64,000 nucleotides of DNA from Ornithodoros turicata (GCF_037126465.1 NC_088204.1:67393807-67457806), one strand, 5' to 3'; shown: positions 8,481 through 21,590, numbered from the stretch's first letter. The notes: generated by a model from the sequence alone, not told the origin. Program-made: numbers and translations.

Positions 8481-11400
8481 TGTCCCCCAGTACGCAGCAC
8501 GAAAGGGATTAGCTTAGAGCTGCTTACGTGATAGCCTGATGAGTAACTCTCAGGCACACCCTAATCACCTGTCAATACCCCGCGCCCGAAGGCAAATATA
8601 TAACGACAACACAAAACAGCACACACGATGTTATTATCTGGGCTGGACAAACCCATACGGTATAAAGCTCCCGGCAACCAGTTAGATTCCGACCAGGGTA
8701 AATTAAGGAAGTACGGTGTTCACACGCAACTCGTCGCGTGTAGCCAGGCTTCCACGCACGCAATTAGCGAACTGAGAGGTCATCTTCTCGTGTCCGAAAT
8801 ACCGCCTAATAGGCAATCAATCTCGCATCGTGAACGTCTACCTAAATGGAGTGCTCAGTGTAAACTGCTGCATTAGTAGACGCGTTCCATCTGCTCGTAG
8901 GTTAACTCAGCACCGTTTAAGAACGCGACAGCAATCAATCTTAGCAACCGAATTTGCCGCTCTCCGCGCCGACGAACTTGGTACTGCATGAGCTGCGCAC
9001 AAAAGGGCCGCTCAAATACCCTACGACAGTTTGTCTGTGTGCAGGCGGGATGGTGAAGTTTAGAGGAATCACGTGACGAAGTTTCTGTCCAATCACAAGG
9101 CGGGAATAATGGGATATTCGTAGATTGGTATGGGTCCACAGAAGGCGTTCACACAGAATAGCGTGCGTCTCAACCTTTAAATGTTGGTCCCTTATTTGAG
9201 AGAGGGACCAATAAGGTCGCTCCACGTGCAATAGGAGAAAGAGGATAGCTGCGCAACCAGCTAAACCTACTTCCATAGCGCACTATTATGCTTGGAGCTC
9301 AAGCGATATAGAATCAAAAAAATTACTTCTGCACTCACAATGAAAAAAAGGTTACACGATCCCATGCCATCCTGGGCTATATGTTCACGGAACGCACCCT
9401 ACACGCCAAAATGAACTATCACCCTGCACGCAAAATGAACAATTTCCTCAAGCACGTACATCTGCACACCAGCAGCGCACTCTCGAACTCAACTCCCTAG
9501 ACAGAACCTCCCTACAGCATAAAACTACTCTCCCCAACGAGAAGTGCTCTCTCATTTGAATACGAAATCCGCACGAAGAACTACACCCACGTCACTCTCT
9601 ACAAGAGCGCCATCTGCCCGCAAACCACAACCCGTTCGCCTGTGCCTTCCCTCTTCCAATTCTATTCGACCCACCCTTTTGTCTTCGCCCCCATCGTACC
9701 ACACCCCCCTCGTCATTCACACGCAAGGCTATGTCACGGGACATTGCTCTCGCAACATTCGTCGGCAAAGGATTGTAAAGCTCCGGGTTTGATTGATGTC
9801 TGCACATATTCCGTGTTGTTCGATATACGGGTCTTGGCGTCCGGTTTGCTCCGTGCACTCGTAACAGCTTCCATTGTTACGGCAGACACTCTTACATCGC
9901 AGTGCGAGCGATGTAATCAGCTTGTGCAACATTCTAATTCATTTCTGTTCGTCCTCCCTTTTCTTGTTTGATCGCTCCCCGCAGAGGCATTGAAGGGCAG
10001 ACGTGGTGCCGTATTATAGAGGGAAAGGGATCCCAGGGGTGTCTTCGTGTATCGAGATCGGCGTTGTAACGCTCAGGGAGAGGGGGAGAAATGACGAATT
10101 AGGGATTTTTTTGTTGTCTTCCCTGAGCGCGTGGGGAAATGAGGTTGACGGGGGAAAATGATATAGGGATGGGCGAGGGAAGGCTCTGGGAGAAGGGAGA
10201 TTGAAAGACCTCACGTTTGAACTTGAGAGGAACGGCCGAAATGGTTCAAAGATGCACGTAGGAGATTTAGATGATTGGAGTGCGACTAGTTCTACATGTG
10301 AAGGGTTATGTGGTATTCTATAGAGTGGCGCTTCGGAAAGACTATGGGAACAAGCAAGTGGGCGAAATATTCCAATCCAATCCAAGCCAAGCAACGATTG
10401 TGGGTATAGAAATTTAGGAAGATCCATTGGCGGATCCTTTGGAAATGCGTTAGCATTTAGTTCCTTCTTTTGCTTTCTCCTTTCTGTTTTGCTTCATTTC
10501 TTTGATTCGTTATTTTGCTTCCTGCTGTCTCTTTTGCCTCTTTTCATTGGCTCCTTCTTTTGCTTCCTCCTTTCTCTTTTGCTTTTTTTTTGTGCTTCCT
10601 TCTTTTGCTTACGTTGCTCTTCAGTCTCCGCAGCCCGTCGCCGTCGATCGCATTCTGTTTTGCTTTGTCGCCTACTTGGCGCGGCACTCGGACAACTCCT
10701 TTTAGTGAAGCAGAGTTAAGCGTTAAATTCAAGTTAACCGACCGTTTATCTCGATTCAAGTGTTAATCGGCGTTGGTGGATCCGCTCCTCAGTGACTGTC
10801 GGCGCAAGGATTCAAAGCTAGACCCTCCTGATTTCTGTGTCCTCTCTAGATGGAACTTGCCTTAGCTCTGTTTCGTTCTGTACAACACCAACAACCCCCA
10901 CTTCCTCCTAATCGCCCCCAACCCCATCCCATTTTTTTCTTTATCACGTCACATCACATCAACACACTCCAGTACACCGTACAGTAAACAAAACCGCCCC
11001 CGGTATACTACTGTACTTGATAACAACTTCCCTTCTATTTAGGTATCGACCGACAGTGCCCCTGCATCGCTGCGCTTAATTTCAGCGAAAAACTTAGAGT
11101 GTCTATGAACTGATGCCCTTCCCACTCCCTCTCATCCTCTCCATATCCTGCCTCGAGTGTAGAAATAACATTCTACGCTCTCCACGGTAATACCAAACCT
11201 TCACAAAATTGATCCTCGCCCTCAGCTCCCTTGAAATCGCACGCCCACACCCTGGGGCTGTATGTGCTGGCTATCAATAGCACCTGCGCTGCCCCGAGCA
11301 GCATCGACTAAACGTCCCGTATTCCTCTCCTCTTTCATCTCACGCGTCAACGGCGAGGGCAGAGCCTATTGGGAAGTGGGAGAAAGCGGGAAAGGAGGAG

Positions 11401-12423
11401 AGATTGGGCACCGGGTCACCTACAGCATTCTCTGAGGTGATACGTCGAAGTGTGTGTTCTTTTTTCTGTACCTCAAACTGCGTGAGCAGTTCTGTAGATT
11501 GACTGATTGATTGATCGACTGACACACTAATTGACTTGAAATTTACTTGCGAAAGCATAACAAACAGAGGGAAATTGTATATGGGTCGGGGAAGTGGTAA
11601 TGCGTGTAAAACAAAAGAGGATGCATATTTTCTTCAAAACTCGGGTCGTTCCTCTGGTTCCTTCGGATTGCAATGCAACAGTTCCGGTGTGAATGCTTAT
11701 TAGCTAACCTGACGGGCAACATGATAACCAGCGGAACATCCTTTTCTACTATACATGCTATAGTAGATATACAAAGTATATATAGTATATATATACTTTG
11801 TACTTTGTATATATATAGTATATATGCAAAGAAAGTGAACGACGTAGTTGTAAGCGAAGCAAGGAACCATGCGAAGAGCGCACACATACATGTCGTGCTG
11901 TGGTGCAGTACAATTCAGTCTAGCGCAAAATAGTCTGGCTATGATGGGGCGTTTAAGTATGTTGATAATGATCAGAGCTTGTCATTTGACGTTCCAGTAT
12001 GACATGGTACACATGTGCGCACCGATTGAACCAATTTCGTTTCGCTTGCAACTCTCAATCTGCCAGTCACTGCTACAAAAGTAATTGATCGAGTCTTTGT
12101 GGAGCTTTCGAGAGCTCTGTGTTTGCCTGTACTCTCATTCACGGCTGGCAATTAGATAGAATATCGATAGAGCTCAGCTTCACTGCAAATAACTCGATGC
12201 AAAACGAGTTTTGGAGTTAACAGCACCCGAGCTAAATAACGCTTCTTTTGGTTTCTTTTTATTACTCGCTACTTAATTACATAACATTATCAGTTCGAAT
12301 TTAAGTCTATATCCCGAGTGATATCAAACAGCGCAGTCGTTACATTGGTGTTGTGCAGATACAGATAACTGCGCACTAAGCTAGTCAAATAAAGCTATAA
12401 AGAAATCACGTGACAACAAAAAC
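8481..12423. other. Long stretch with no recognisable gene
   Basis: No domain-bearing frame is visible. Structure: a pyrimidine-rich run with repeated CTTTTGCTTCCT-like phrases at about 10460-10620, a perfect AT-rich hairpin at 11771-11801, and C-rich patches near 10890-10930. Unrecognised genes with short exons cannot be excluded. Confidence 0.45.
11771..11801. repeat. Perfect 14-bp AT-rich inverted repeat
   Basis: ACAAAGTATATATA (11771-11784) and TATATATACTTTGT (11788-11801) are exact reverse complements separated by GTA. A degenerate repeat of the same sequence follows to about 11830. Confidence 0.75.
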
Positions 12424-12500
12424 AGGGGTTTAGTAGGAGAAAGAAAAGAAAAGAGGAAAGGTCAGCCGGGTTGATGCCGGCTTGCTATATTAAAAAAAAG
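12424..12500 (-). mobile_element. LINE 3' end fragment (AATAGCAAG...CTGACCTTTCC lineage)
   Basis: On the minus strand the segment reads TATAGCAAGCCGGC...CCGGCTGACCTTTCCTC followed by a pyrimidine tract. This matches the 3' block of the LINE at 6265-8462. Only the terminal ~80 bases are present, which is typical of strong 5' truncation. Confidence 0.65.
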
Positions 12501-15500
12501 AAAAAATCAGACAATCAGAGCAACGACAAACTTCGTATGATTACAGCACACAATTAGGGCAGCACACGACATTGACAACAACAAGGAGTCTGTATTGTTT
12601 AAGCGAGAATTGAAAAATGCGGGAAGCAAAGAAATGTTCGCTGCTCTTCAACAGAGACTAAATAAGCACAAATCTACAAGAATTTGCAAACACTAAACGA
12701 CTATCAACATATCAAACGTCACCATACGCTTCCTTATTCCAATACCGAAACCGACACTCATCGACAACAATATCGTAGTTCATCTAATAACTGCTTAATT
12801 TTCCACGTGCTCAAGTTCAAAATTACTACTCAGCTTGAAACTACTTAAGCGAAATAACGACATCACCGTAGCGGCATAATTTGAACCTATAACTTTTAAT
12901 CATTTTTCTCCCGTCTGTTTCCCCAACAGCAACAACAACAACAAACCGCTCTATGAAGCCGGTAAACAAAACAACGTCCTTCGCCGCTATCCCTACTAAA
13001 CGCGCTCGCGTAAACATCCCTCATGCACAGTAAACAACGAACCAGAAACAACAAGGCACGCGTACTTTTTTCCCATAATCATCGTAGGCTCGCGCCCGAC
13101 ATGTATACTCGTATACTCCCGTCCCCGGGCAACCACAACAACGCGAGAGACAAAAGCGCCCCCTGTCTGCGGCGCGACAGAACTTCCGGGCTCTGTCACG
13201 CGCCCTCATCCCCGATGAAGAGGATAAACCCTCCTCTCTCACAAATCTCGGAGCCCTCTAGGATCCCTGTTCGTTTCTCGAAAACCGGGATCTATCCCGC
13301 TCGCCTTCTTCGTTCCTTCAGAGAGAAAGGGGATAATCTCCCTAAGGGATTAGGGAGCAGGGATGAGCCTTTTTGATGGCGCATATACGATATAATCTCG
13401 CTCCCTCGGTTTTCCTGACGATCAGCGATGATACCCAGTTTCAGATTGTTTTCGTTAGGTAGCGTAGCTGTTTTATATTCTTTTGATTTTCATTTTTTTT
13501 ATTTTGTTATTGCGAGTGAGGAAACAAGGATTTGATGGCGACCGGGGAGTTTTGTAGGATCGCAGGATCTGAGTAGTACATTGATCTCTTTGTGTTCATG
13601 CGGGGAGGGAGCTCTTTTCTCCTAGGCGCGAGGTTTAGACCGTCGATCAGACACGAACAATGTAAACAAGTCCACTTATAGCTACCAATCACGAGGGATT
13701 ACCTTCGGTGCGATATCGACTATACAGGTATTGTGAGACTGGTATAGGCAACATGGCTGAACCCCGCGCAACTCTTCAGTTCAGAGAGGTCATCTCCGTG
13801 GGTATGTATACGCCAATGCTGTCGGGACAAGCCAAAGAAATTTAGCAATGAAATTTATGAATACATTTACTGCAACGGCATGCATCCCTGCGTTTGGGGG
13901 CTTCTTAGCAAGCGTCTTCTCGTGGTGATCCGTAGCCGAAGGCTCCGACACCTTTCCGTGTTGCCGACGAATGGGCCCTGCTGGGCTACGTTAGCATTTA
14001 TTGAATCGGATGTTCCGAAACAATTCAGGAAGTTCATGCCTCCACGCGCTACGAAGGCTAACCCCAATCTAAAAGATCGCGCGCATCATGTGAGCTTTCC
14101 GTGAACGTGCGTGTCTTGAACTATGACGTCATCAAACATGGCATGGCATGGCATGGCATGAACTACCGTAGGACAGTGAGTGCTACGGGGTGACCGAAGT
14201 GGGGAAGAGGAAATGGAGGGGGCGGGTCAAAGCGGAACCAGCTACGCTGTGGGACGGGTCTCTGAGCTTATGTGCCAAAGCCCGCGAAGTCACGTAGCCC
14301 TACCACAGGCGCGGCTGCGAAAACAATGAAGTACATGGCATCTCAGACAACACGGATGACACAACCACACACAGCAAAGCGCCACTATGGACTGTTTAAT
14401 TTGAAGAAATGAATTCATTATAAAATATGAGAGGACGAACAAAATGGAGGCCTCAATATTTGAAAGGAAATCAACTAGTTTAATTCGTTTTACCCCTGTT
14501 GTCTGATATGTCCTTGTACTTCACTGATTACGCAACCCCTCTTAGAACGAAGAACTACGTGACTTTTGAGCTCGCGTGGTCCGGCTTTTCTCACACCACG
14601 TACAGGCAGTGTCCTATCCGACAGCAGGAGTGTTCCTGCTCTGACCTGTCGACTCCCACTCCCGCTAGTACACTCTCCAATGTATATCTAAACCGGTAGC
14701 GAAAACAAGCGAAAATACCGGATCAGACCCATCGGCAAGGCTACCATCATGAGGCGCGGGCGACCCTGGGTGTTGGTAGTTGAGGTACGATCGTAAACAA
14801 AAAAATCTTACAACGTGGGCATGGGTTGTGTGTGTACTAATAGGTTATTCATAATTTCGATATAGAAAAAACTTTCTGTTGTCCCACTTGTGCACATATA
14901 CGGAATCATCTACCACCCGAGTACATTTCCGTGTCCTGCTGCTTTGCGCATGTGTCACAGTGGGCATGTTTATCCGTGCGTCTGTGTATCCGTGCCGTGT
15001 GTCCGTGCATTGTAATACGGAGTTCGTACACTTTTTGCGTTAAACAGGAAGCGTCGTTCACATCTCGAAGCTGTAGCCCAAGACAAACACGTGTGAACAG
15101 ATGAATACAATGCATCCCCTGTTGCTGGCCCCGCAAAAAAAGAAAAAAAAAACATGGGACGAGCGGCCATGATAGCGTGAGTGTTAGCGGGAATCAGCTG
15201 TGCACTAACGACGTCATGTTTTGTTGCAATGAACCTATAATAGCCACTCATTGAATAAATGCAAATGTCTAATCGCTACGTGTATACGTATAGCTCTAAT
15301 TTCTGTGTGGTCATCACGATGCCCTTCTGTGTGGAGTTGTCAAAATCTGTGATAACTATATGTATTTCGAATTGATATGTTTCATTAAACCTGATATGAT
15401 TCATTTTTATGTGTTCTCATCTGGTATTGTTGCCTGAGTGAGGTAAAGGGAATAGAACGCAAACGAAGTGCAAGAACCTAAACGTGTCATGGCTAATTAT

Positions 15501-16190
15501 GCATTACTTATTATTCATACTGCCGACGTCACCTCCGACGTCATTTATTTACAATCGTAGTAGTCCGCGCAACGGATGGATGGCGCTGACCGTCTCTGTC
15601 ATGGCGTCATTCTGAAGACACAGGGGCCTATGGGAGTTGCGCTACCTGTTTAGATATACCTTGCACTCTCTCCTACGGATGTTGATACCATTGACCAGAT
15701 ATTCGGTGACATCACAGTTCTCACACAGGGCTCAGCTGCTGCCAGTGGTTTATCCATCCAGAATCGCAAGCACGAGGGCGGGCGGGGGGGGGGGGGGGGG
15801 GAGGAGGCATTATCACAGTTTTAATGGGTTCATGTATCGTGGTCGACATGTGTCAGACGCAATATCCAATAACAAGGATCTGCATTATTCCTGTCCCAAC
15901 GTTACCAGGTTGCAGCGACATCCACCACTTGGATTATAGACCCTGATTTTGATTAACGGGCACAAACCGCTCGCTCTAAGCCCGGATCCTTGGAAAATCC
16001 GCCGCTCCTCTCCATTTTAATTAATCCACAGAGACCCGAGGATTAAGGAAAATCCCGACCCTTCCACCGCCAGTATGGGATTTTCAAACGCGCTCTACCG
16101 CGCAAGGCGTTTTCGAAAACTGCAATCCCTGTGGGTATTGGTGCTATTTTATGGGCCAGCGGGCTTAACAATGCGCAGAAACTACATGAG
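12501..16190. other. Long stretch with no recognisable gene
   Basis: Contains a (CATGG)n-like run at about 14140-14160, a TGACGTCA at 14124-14131, a poly-G run near 15783-15802 and several short open frames without recognisable domains. The segment 13020-13380 is more GC- and CpG-rich than its surroundings, with no matching coding signal. Confidence 0.45.
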
Positions 16191-16196
16191 CAGGGG

Positions 16197-16205
16197 TATA
16201 AATAG
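16197..16205 (+). promoter_or_regulatory. Candidate TATA box
   Basis: TATAAATAG is preceded by GC-richer sequence and would place a transcription start near 16228. No open frame of recognisable function follows, and the usual arthropod initiator (TCAGT) is not seen at the expected distance. The call rests on the match to the TATA consensus only. Confidence 0.2.
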
Positions 16206-16728
16206 AGCTGCTAGTTTGGTTCCTCGTTTGGTTCTTTTGTTCGTTCGTTACACGTGAAAACGGATGATACGTCTGCACTGCTTCCAGTTACAAAAGAAAT
16301 TGTTGTAATTTTTTGGGTCTATACTTCGAGCGTCTATATTGTGTACAATGTCTGTGTGTTGCAATCATAAAGCAGTACAAAGTGTCATTTGCTTACCATC
16401 TATCGTAAAGGACTATGCGCGAAAAATAAGCAGTAGCTTGATGTGAGACGCATTGGTGGTGCCAGTCGTGAAGTCTGGGGGGCCCCCCCGGGCTGGTGGG
16501 TATATGCAAGAACAATGGACGCGCCACTTTAAGGTCCTCCTTTTCCTGTTTGCGAAGGCCGTGTCCTCATGGTTTGGCTTCAAAGAAGGGGGGGGGGCAA
16601 CAATAATTTATGAGGGTGGCACCATGCATTCCCTTAGGATCGGCAACTATAGGATACTCAGCTTATACACAGCCATATGCTGAAACAACCACATGTTTGT
16701 CCCCTTATTTGGCAAGTCACGTGACGAT

Positions 16729-17281
16729 TGTATCTCATTGCGGCCGAAAGTCTCAATACGGAAATAATCCTTTAATCCCTAAGTGTTTCATTAGGGCCAA
16801 AGTTTCAATACGGCCGAAGGCAGTCCCCATTACGGCCGAAGGTGTCTCATCACAGTCAAAAGTTAGCATGTGTATTGTAACCTGCATTAATATGCAATGT
16901 TGCAGCCAGGTATGGGTATACATTCAGCAGGGTATAAGCCATGCAGTGTACTTTTAGGGCCCTCATTAGTATATATATTGTGAGACAAACAACATGTTAT
17001 CATACCACAGAACAATGCAGCATATTGCGTAATGTGTACACCAACAAGGTAGTGTTGCATGAATCATTGCGTGTGACACCCGCCTCGGAGACACTTTGGG
17101 AAGCATACAACACAGCGATTGCTAATATGGTAGATGCTGCTTTTTTTCTTTTGGCCCTTATGAAACATCTTCGGCCGAAATGAGACTACCTTCGGCCATA
17201 ATGAGATTTTGGCCGTAGTGAGACACTTGAGGATTAAAGGGTCTTGGGTCGTAATGGGGCTAAGGCCGTAATGAGATGTTA
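16729..17281. mobile_element. Foldback element with internally repetitive arms
   Basis: The left arm (about 16729-16861) and right arm (about 17149-17281) are imperfect inverted complements of ~130 bp. Each arm is itself built of a repeated ~20-23 bp phrase of the form TCTCATTACGGCCGAAGG. The 290-bp centre has no recognisable coding sequence. No target duplication could be identified at the outer ends. Confidence 0.75.
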
Positions 17282-17475
17282 CCCACGGGACATGCGCAGA
17301 GACACACTGTCGTAGCGCCTTCCGTCTAGCAACGGATAAATGTACCTCTTCCCCCATGATTCATCACGAACTCCCGCGGGAAGGCCAATCGCAACCTCTA
17401 GTTGAAACTGCGTCTATCAAAACAGTTTTCACGTGGCACGGATAGAGTATCGCCAATGGCGGTGAAACGTCACAA

Positions 17476-17725
17476 CAACAAAACAACAACTTTATTGCGA
17501 GGTGACGAATGAGGAGTTTCATCGTCAGCGGCGGTACTCTACCCCAATGCTGTTGGTGATGTGGGGAATAAAATAATGAGCCCCTCCACAGTAGCGATCG
17601 AACTTCTACGGTGTCCAAAAAGGTAAAAAGAGCTTTGAGGGCTGAACGTTGGTGAGCTGGATTTGCCCAGGGACCAAGAAATTTTGAGAGAGGGGGGGAT
17701 ACGTTTATTAAGAGACTTCACAATG
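17476..17725 (-). mobile_element. LINE 3' end fragment, RNase H LINE lineage B
   Basis: The region matches the 3' end of the elements at 23645-24800 and 48679-49143: CAACAACTTTATT at the end, then CGGTACTCTACCCC, GGGGAATAAAATAATGAGCCCCT and the codons for the extreme C-terminus of ORF2. Only ~250 bases remain, with frameshifts. In sense orientation (minus) it ends in AATAAAGTTGTTG-type sequence. Confidence 0.8.
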
Positions 17726-20486
17726 ATTATTATTAAATAGTTGTTGTTGTCGTCGTAAAGTTGTTTTTTCGCGTGCCGTATATAGCGTGATGTTTGTAGT
17801 GCGCCGTCGTAACAAAAATAACGATAACATACGTCATGTGGCCTGCCGTTCGAGAATATCGTGCGAAGATTTGTCAGGAAAGTTGCGTAAAAGTTTTAAA
17901 AAAATCCTTTTAATTACTAAAATCTATATTCTAGTGGGACGGAGCTTAGATGCGCCTACGCGACCCTCTAAGAGGATATTGACGAGTATAAGCGTCTGGC
18001 CGTATTAAGAGTTCATTAAATGTTAGAGGGGATCGACATTAATCTTAATTAACAGCGCAAATCTTTCAAAGCGTGTAAGCGGCAGTGCAAGCATGTCTGG
18101 TGGAAGATGATAAATTGATCGCTTCGTCGGGAAGCTTCAAAAGTATTAATTGATGTTCCACAAAGTGCAAAATAGTGCGTCGATTTTACTGGTTTTGTAC
18201 GCTGGACGTTTTTATTTCCATGTATATTTCAAGCGACTACCGCAGATGGTAATCGATGCAGTTCTTTTCTTTTTTTTTAATCACATGAGTTCTTGAATCT
18301 ATTTAGGAATGTAAAAAAAAAAAATCAAGTATACGGGATGTTTCCTTGAGGTGTCCGTATCATTTGCCTCCGCGCCTTTGTGGATGAGTTTTGAGAGTGA
18401 ATATTTCAGCCATCTCAAGTTCTCCTGCTACTCTAACAATAAATACTACATAATAATTTAAAGCTTCACCTCCTTCTATATTCGCAGTCCTATATACTCT
18501 GCGGCACGTGCAGCCTGCGGAATACCTTTTTGAAGGCATCCGCGGTGTTTTTCTGCGCTTCCGAGGCTACCGTCCCTATCTTTATGCTTTATGAGACTTC
18601 CGCTTATATCGAACTTTCGCCACGTCCATTGGACTTCGCTGTAATGAGCTCTTACTGTACTTACGTCCTCGTACATCAGAAAAGGACCGCCTATGACACA
18701 AATAGGCATATCCTCACAGACACGCAAAAGACAACGCCCTAACCACGAAAGAAGACAAATGCTCACCAACGCAGAAGCCCTGCACCTGTGGCATCACAGC
18801 TGCCCTGGTTTTATGGCAGGAAGTTCCACACCCATGTCGCTGTAACAGATGTATTGCCTGTAAATTTCTCATCCATATATCTGCGAGTCTAGTACAGATT
18901 TACCCGTTATGAACGATTTATTAAAATCGTCGCTGGCTTCACTAATTAGTATCACATGGGTGTGTGATGAACGGTGCCCGTTATATATTTATATATAACG
19001 GATCCCTTGCTCCTCTCAAGGGATCGTCAGAGATACTGTAGTTGTAACTGAAATGGGATGTTGCGACCATGGGCTTTTTAGTTAGCGCAAAAAACCGTTA
19101 CCTGTCATTGGGAAGTTTTTTAGTTCAATTAAGCTAATCAGAAAATTAATGAGGTACACTGTTGGAAGCCACCTGTTTGGGCGGCAAAAACTTTCACAAG
19201 TATGAAGGTTTCCGATTTTTATCTCAAGTACATTTTTTTTATAATTATGAGTCACTCTTAAGTGAAACACCCTGTATATCATAAGGTACCGATCATCTAA
19301 AAGACATTCCGTCCGGCACACCGTTCTTGATTTCGCCCTAGCTACAAACCCATATTATACGCCCCCACGACCGATAACGGCGTTCTTAGCCACTTCAAGT
19401 GCGCCACCTTAGACAGCAATTACCGCTTCCTAAAGCAATTTAACCGAACTCCCGATAGGAAACTTCGCGGTCATTCCAATATTTCTCGTCTAATCATCTC
19501 TTTCACCAACGACCATGCGTGACACCCTTGCTGCCCCACTCTCAGAAGGACGTCACCGACGTCACAACCTAAACCACATCATTCTGAACGGACCTTTCGT
19601 CGCCTTTTAAAAGCCAATTCACGCGAGGCAGCCGCGCCATATTTTAACGACCACCGGCATCTCTTCCACCCTTTCTTCGTCTCTGGCACCGAAAGAATTC
19701 CCAAGGAAAACACCCTTCCACCGGCATAGGGGTACCGACGTCGTTAAACAACGCCACTATAGCTCTAGTCAAAGTAGATTTAATTAGCGTGCACGCTTAA
19801 AGGCGGCGCTTCCATCTGAAATGCTGCGATGCCCGCTCAGAATTAAACGAATTTGCCTCGCAAGTTGCATGGCTAATGCTCTCCACGCAGGGCGAGGTGT
19901 GTACATAGATATGCGGCAGCATTTGTTGGGAATATTTTTCGGCAAACGGTGTTTGGACGGCATTCATTACGTGTTGTGTGCACACCCAATAGGACAAGGG
20001 GAAGTACCGGTTCGGAAACTGCATGGGGCTCTCGATTCTGCTCGGACATGGCGATGGGTCGTCCCTTATCTGTTCTGGTATGTCCCATGTTCATTGTCGC
20101 TATCCTCTCCTGTTGAATAGAGGTGGTGTGCGCTGGTGCGGTTGTATTCGCGGATCCGCGCTACATCCTGGCTTGCGAATAGAGGTAGAGTTTTGAAATA
20201 TGCACGGGTCAAGCGCCGTTGAAACCTTTGCGGTGCTCGCGCGGATACATGCGCGATTTATCCGTCAATAAGTGTCTCTTGCGGCGTCTTCATAGGGTCA
20301 ACCATAATTGCGAGTACGCAGTTAGTCCAAACTAGAGGCGTCGAAGTGTTGTCACTGTTTTTCAGTCACGTCAAGTGTCGGCACTGTCGGCGTCACTGTT
20401 GTTCCTGTGATTGCCTTTTAATGGACAGTAGTGGTCCAAATTGGCTCGGCTCTCATCTCGTACGCAGCCAGGATGGCCTCGACAAA
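17726..20486. other. Stretch with no recognisable gene; possible Tc1/mariner ends
   Basis: TATACGGGATGTTTCCTTGAG near 18341 and ACTTAAGTGAAACACCCTGTATA, ending near 19279, are roughly inverted complements. They could bound a ~940-bp non-autonomous Tc1/mariner-like element, but only about 20 bp match. The rest holds short frames without domains. Confidence 0.35.
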
Positions 20487-20494
20487 CGCCCACC

Positions 20495-20798
20495 CAGAGG
20501 CGGATCCAGGATTTTTCTGACTGGGTTCCCTGCCTTGGACAGCCTGCTATTAAGGCTGATTCACATTACTGTGTTTACCGCTGCGTACAGCGTCTTACGT
20601 GTACCTTCGTTCCATCATGAATGACGTTCCATTGCAATGATTGACTATCAGCGTGCATCGCACGCAAGGACAACCGTAAGCGCAGCAGCGTGAATCAGCC
20701 TTTAGACTGCCAAAGGCAATTAAAACTCTATATAACGACGTAAATTGAGGGGGCGGTCAGGACATCCGTCCCCCTCCCCCCTCCTAAATCCGCCCATG
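20495..20798. mobile_element. hAT-like MITE with 8-bp target duplication, hosting another MITE
   Basis: The left end CAGAGGCGGATCCAGGA and right end CTAAATCCGCCCATG are imperfect inverted complements. The flanks CGCCCACC (20487-20494) and CTCCCACC (20799-20806) differ at one base, as expected for an old 8-bp duplication typical of hAT elements. A separate 149-bp MITE (20553-20701) lies inside. No transposase. Confidence 0.75.
20553..20701. mobile_element. PIF/Harbinger-like MITE nested in a hAT-like MITE
   Basis: The left end AGGCTGATTCACATTACTG and right end GCAGCGTGAATCAGCCT are inverted complements; the first 12 bases match perfectly and homology continues imperfectly to about 28 bp. TTA flanks both sides (20550-20552 and 20702-20704), the 3-bp duplication usual for PIF/Harbinger. 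At 149 bp it cannot code for a transposase. Confidence 0.8.
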
Positions 20799-20934
20799 CT
20801 CCCACCGTTCTGTTGGTGCCCTTGGGGAAATCCTCTCTTTATAACATGGTATATCTATGCTTGGACGGTGCAAGTGCTAAAGCAAGCTGTTTAGAGGAAC
20901 ATTTATTCGCCTTTTTTCCAAAATGTAATTGTAA

Positions 20935-21590
20935 AGGAACTTTACTTCACTCTAAAGTTACTTTAACGTTGTAACTGTAGCTGTAACAATTAGTTACATT
21001 TCAAAAAGACGAACTAACTAACTCAGCTGCTATTTGTGCAGACTCTCTGTAACTCTATAGTAACTAGGTTCTTTATTGTTGTAAATGTAGCTGTATCAAT
21101 AACTTACATTTCAAAAAGAGTAAATAGCTCTAACTCCGTTACTATTTGTGCAGGCTATCTGTAACTGTTAAGTAACTCCGTTACTTGAACGTTGTAGCTG
21201 AAGTTGTAACAATAAGTTACATGTCAAATAGAGTAAATAAACCTAATTCACTTGCTGTTTGTGCAGACTAACTGCATAGTAACTAAGTTACTTTATCGTT
21301 GTTGTAGCTATAACAATAACATACATTTCGAAAAGACTAAATAACTAACTCAGTTGCTATTTGTGCAGACTAACTGTAATGTAGCTAAGTTACTTTAGCT
21401 GTAGCTATAACATACATTTAAAAAAGAATAAATACTTCTAATTCCATTACTATTTGTGCAGACAAACTGTAACTGTATAGTAACTACGTTACTTTAACGT
21501 TGTCACTGTATCTGTAACAATAAGTTACATTTCAAATAGAGTAACTCAGTTGCTATTTGTGCTGACTAACTGTAACTTAGTTACTTTTTT
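20935..21590. repeat. Tandem array, ~92-113 bp monomers, about six copies
   Basis: The phrase TATTTGTGCAG recurs at about 21031, 21143, 21256 (one change), 21359, 21451 and 21554. Between these anchors lie diverged copies of GTAACTxAGTTACTTTAACGTTG and AATAAGTTACATTTCAAA blocks. The array is rich in GTTAC/GTAAC words, like the subterminal repeats of the hAT elements at 37760 and 61671. Confidence 0.85.

Noticed and set aside
18341..19279. Complete Tc1/mariner-like element
   Set aside because: Only about 20 bp of terminal similarity and no coding remnant; the two ends may belong to different insertions.
20935..21590. CRISPR-like array
   Set aside because: Spacers and repeats are not distinct, monomers drift in length and sequence, and the genome is eukaryotic. 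It is an ordinary tandem array.
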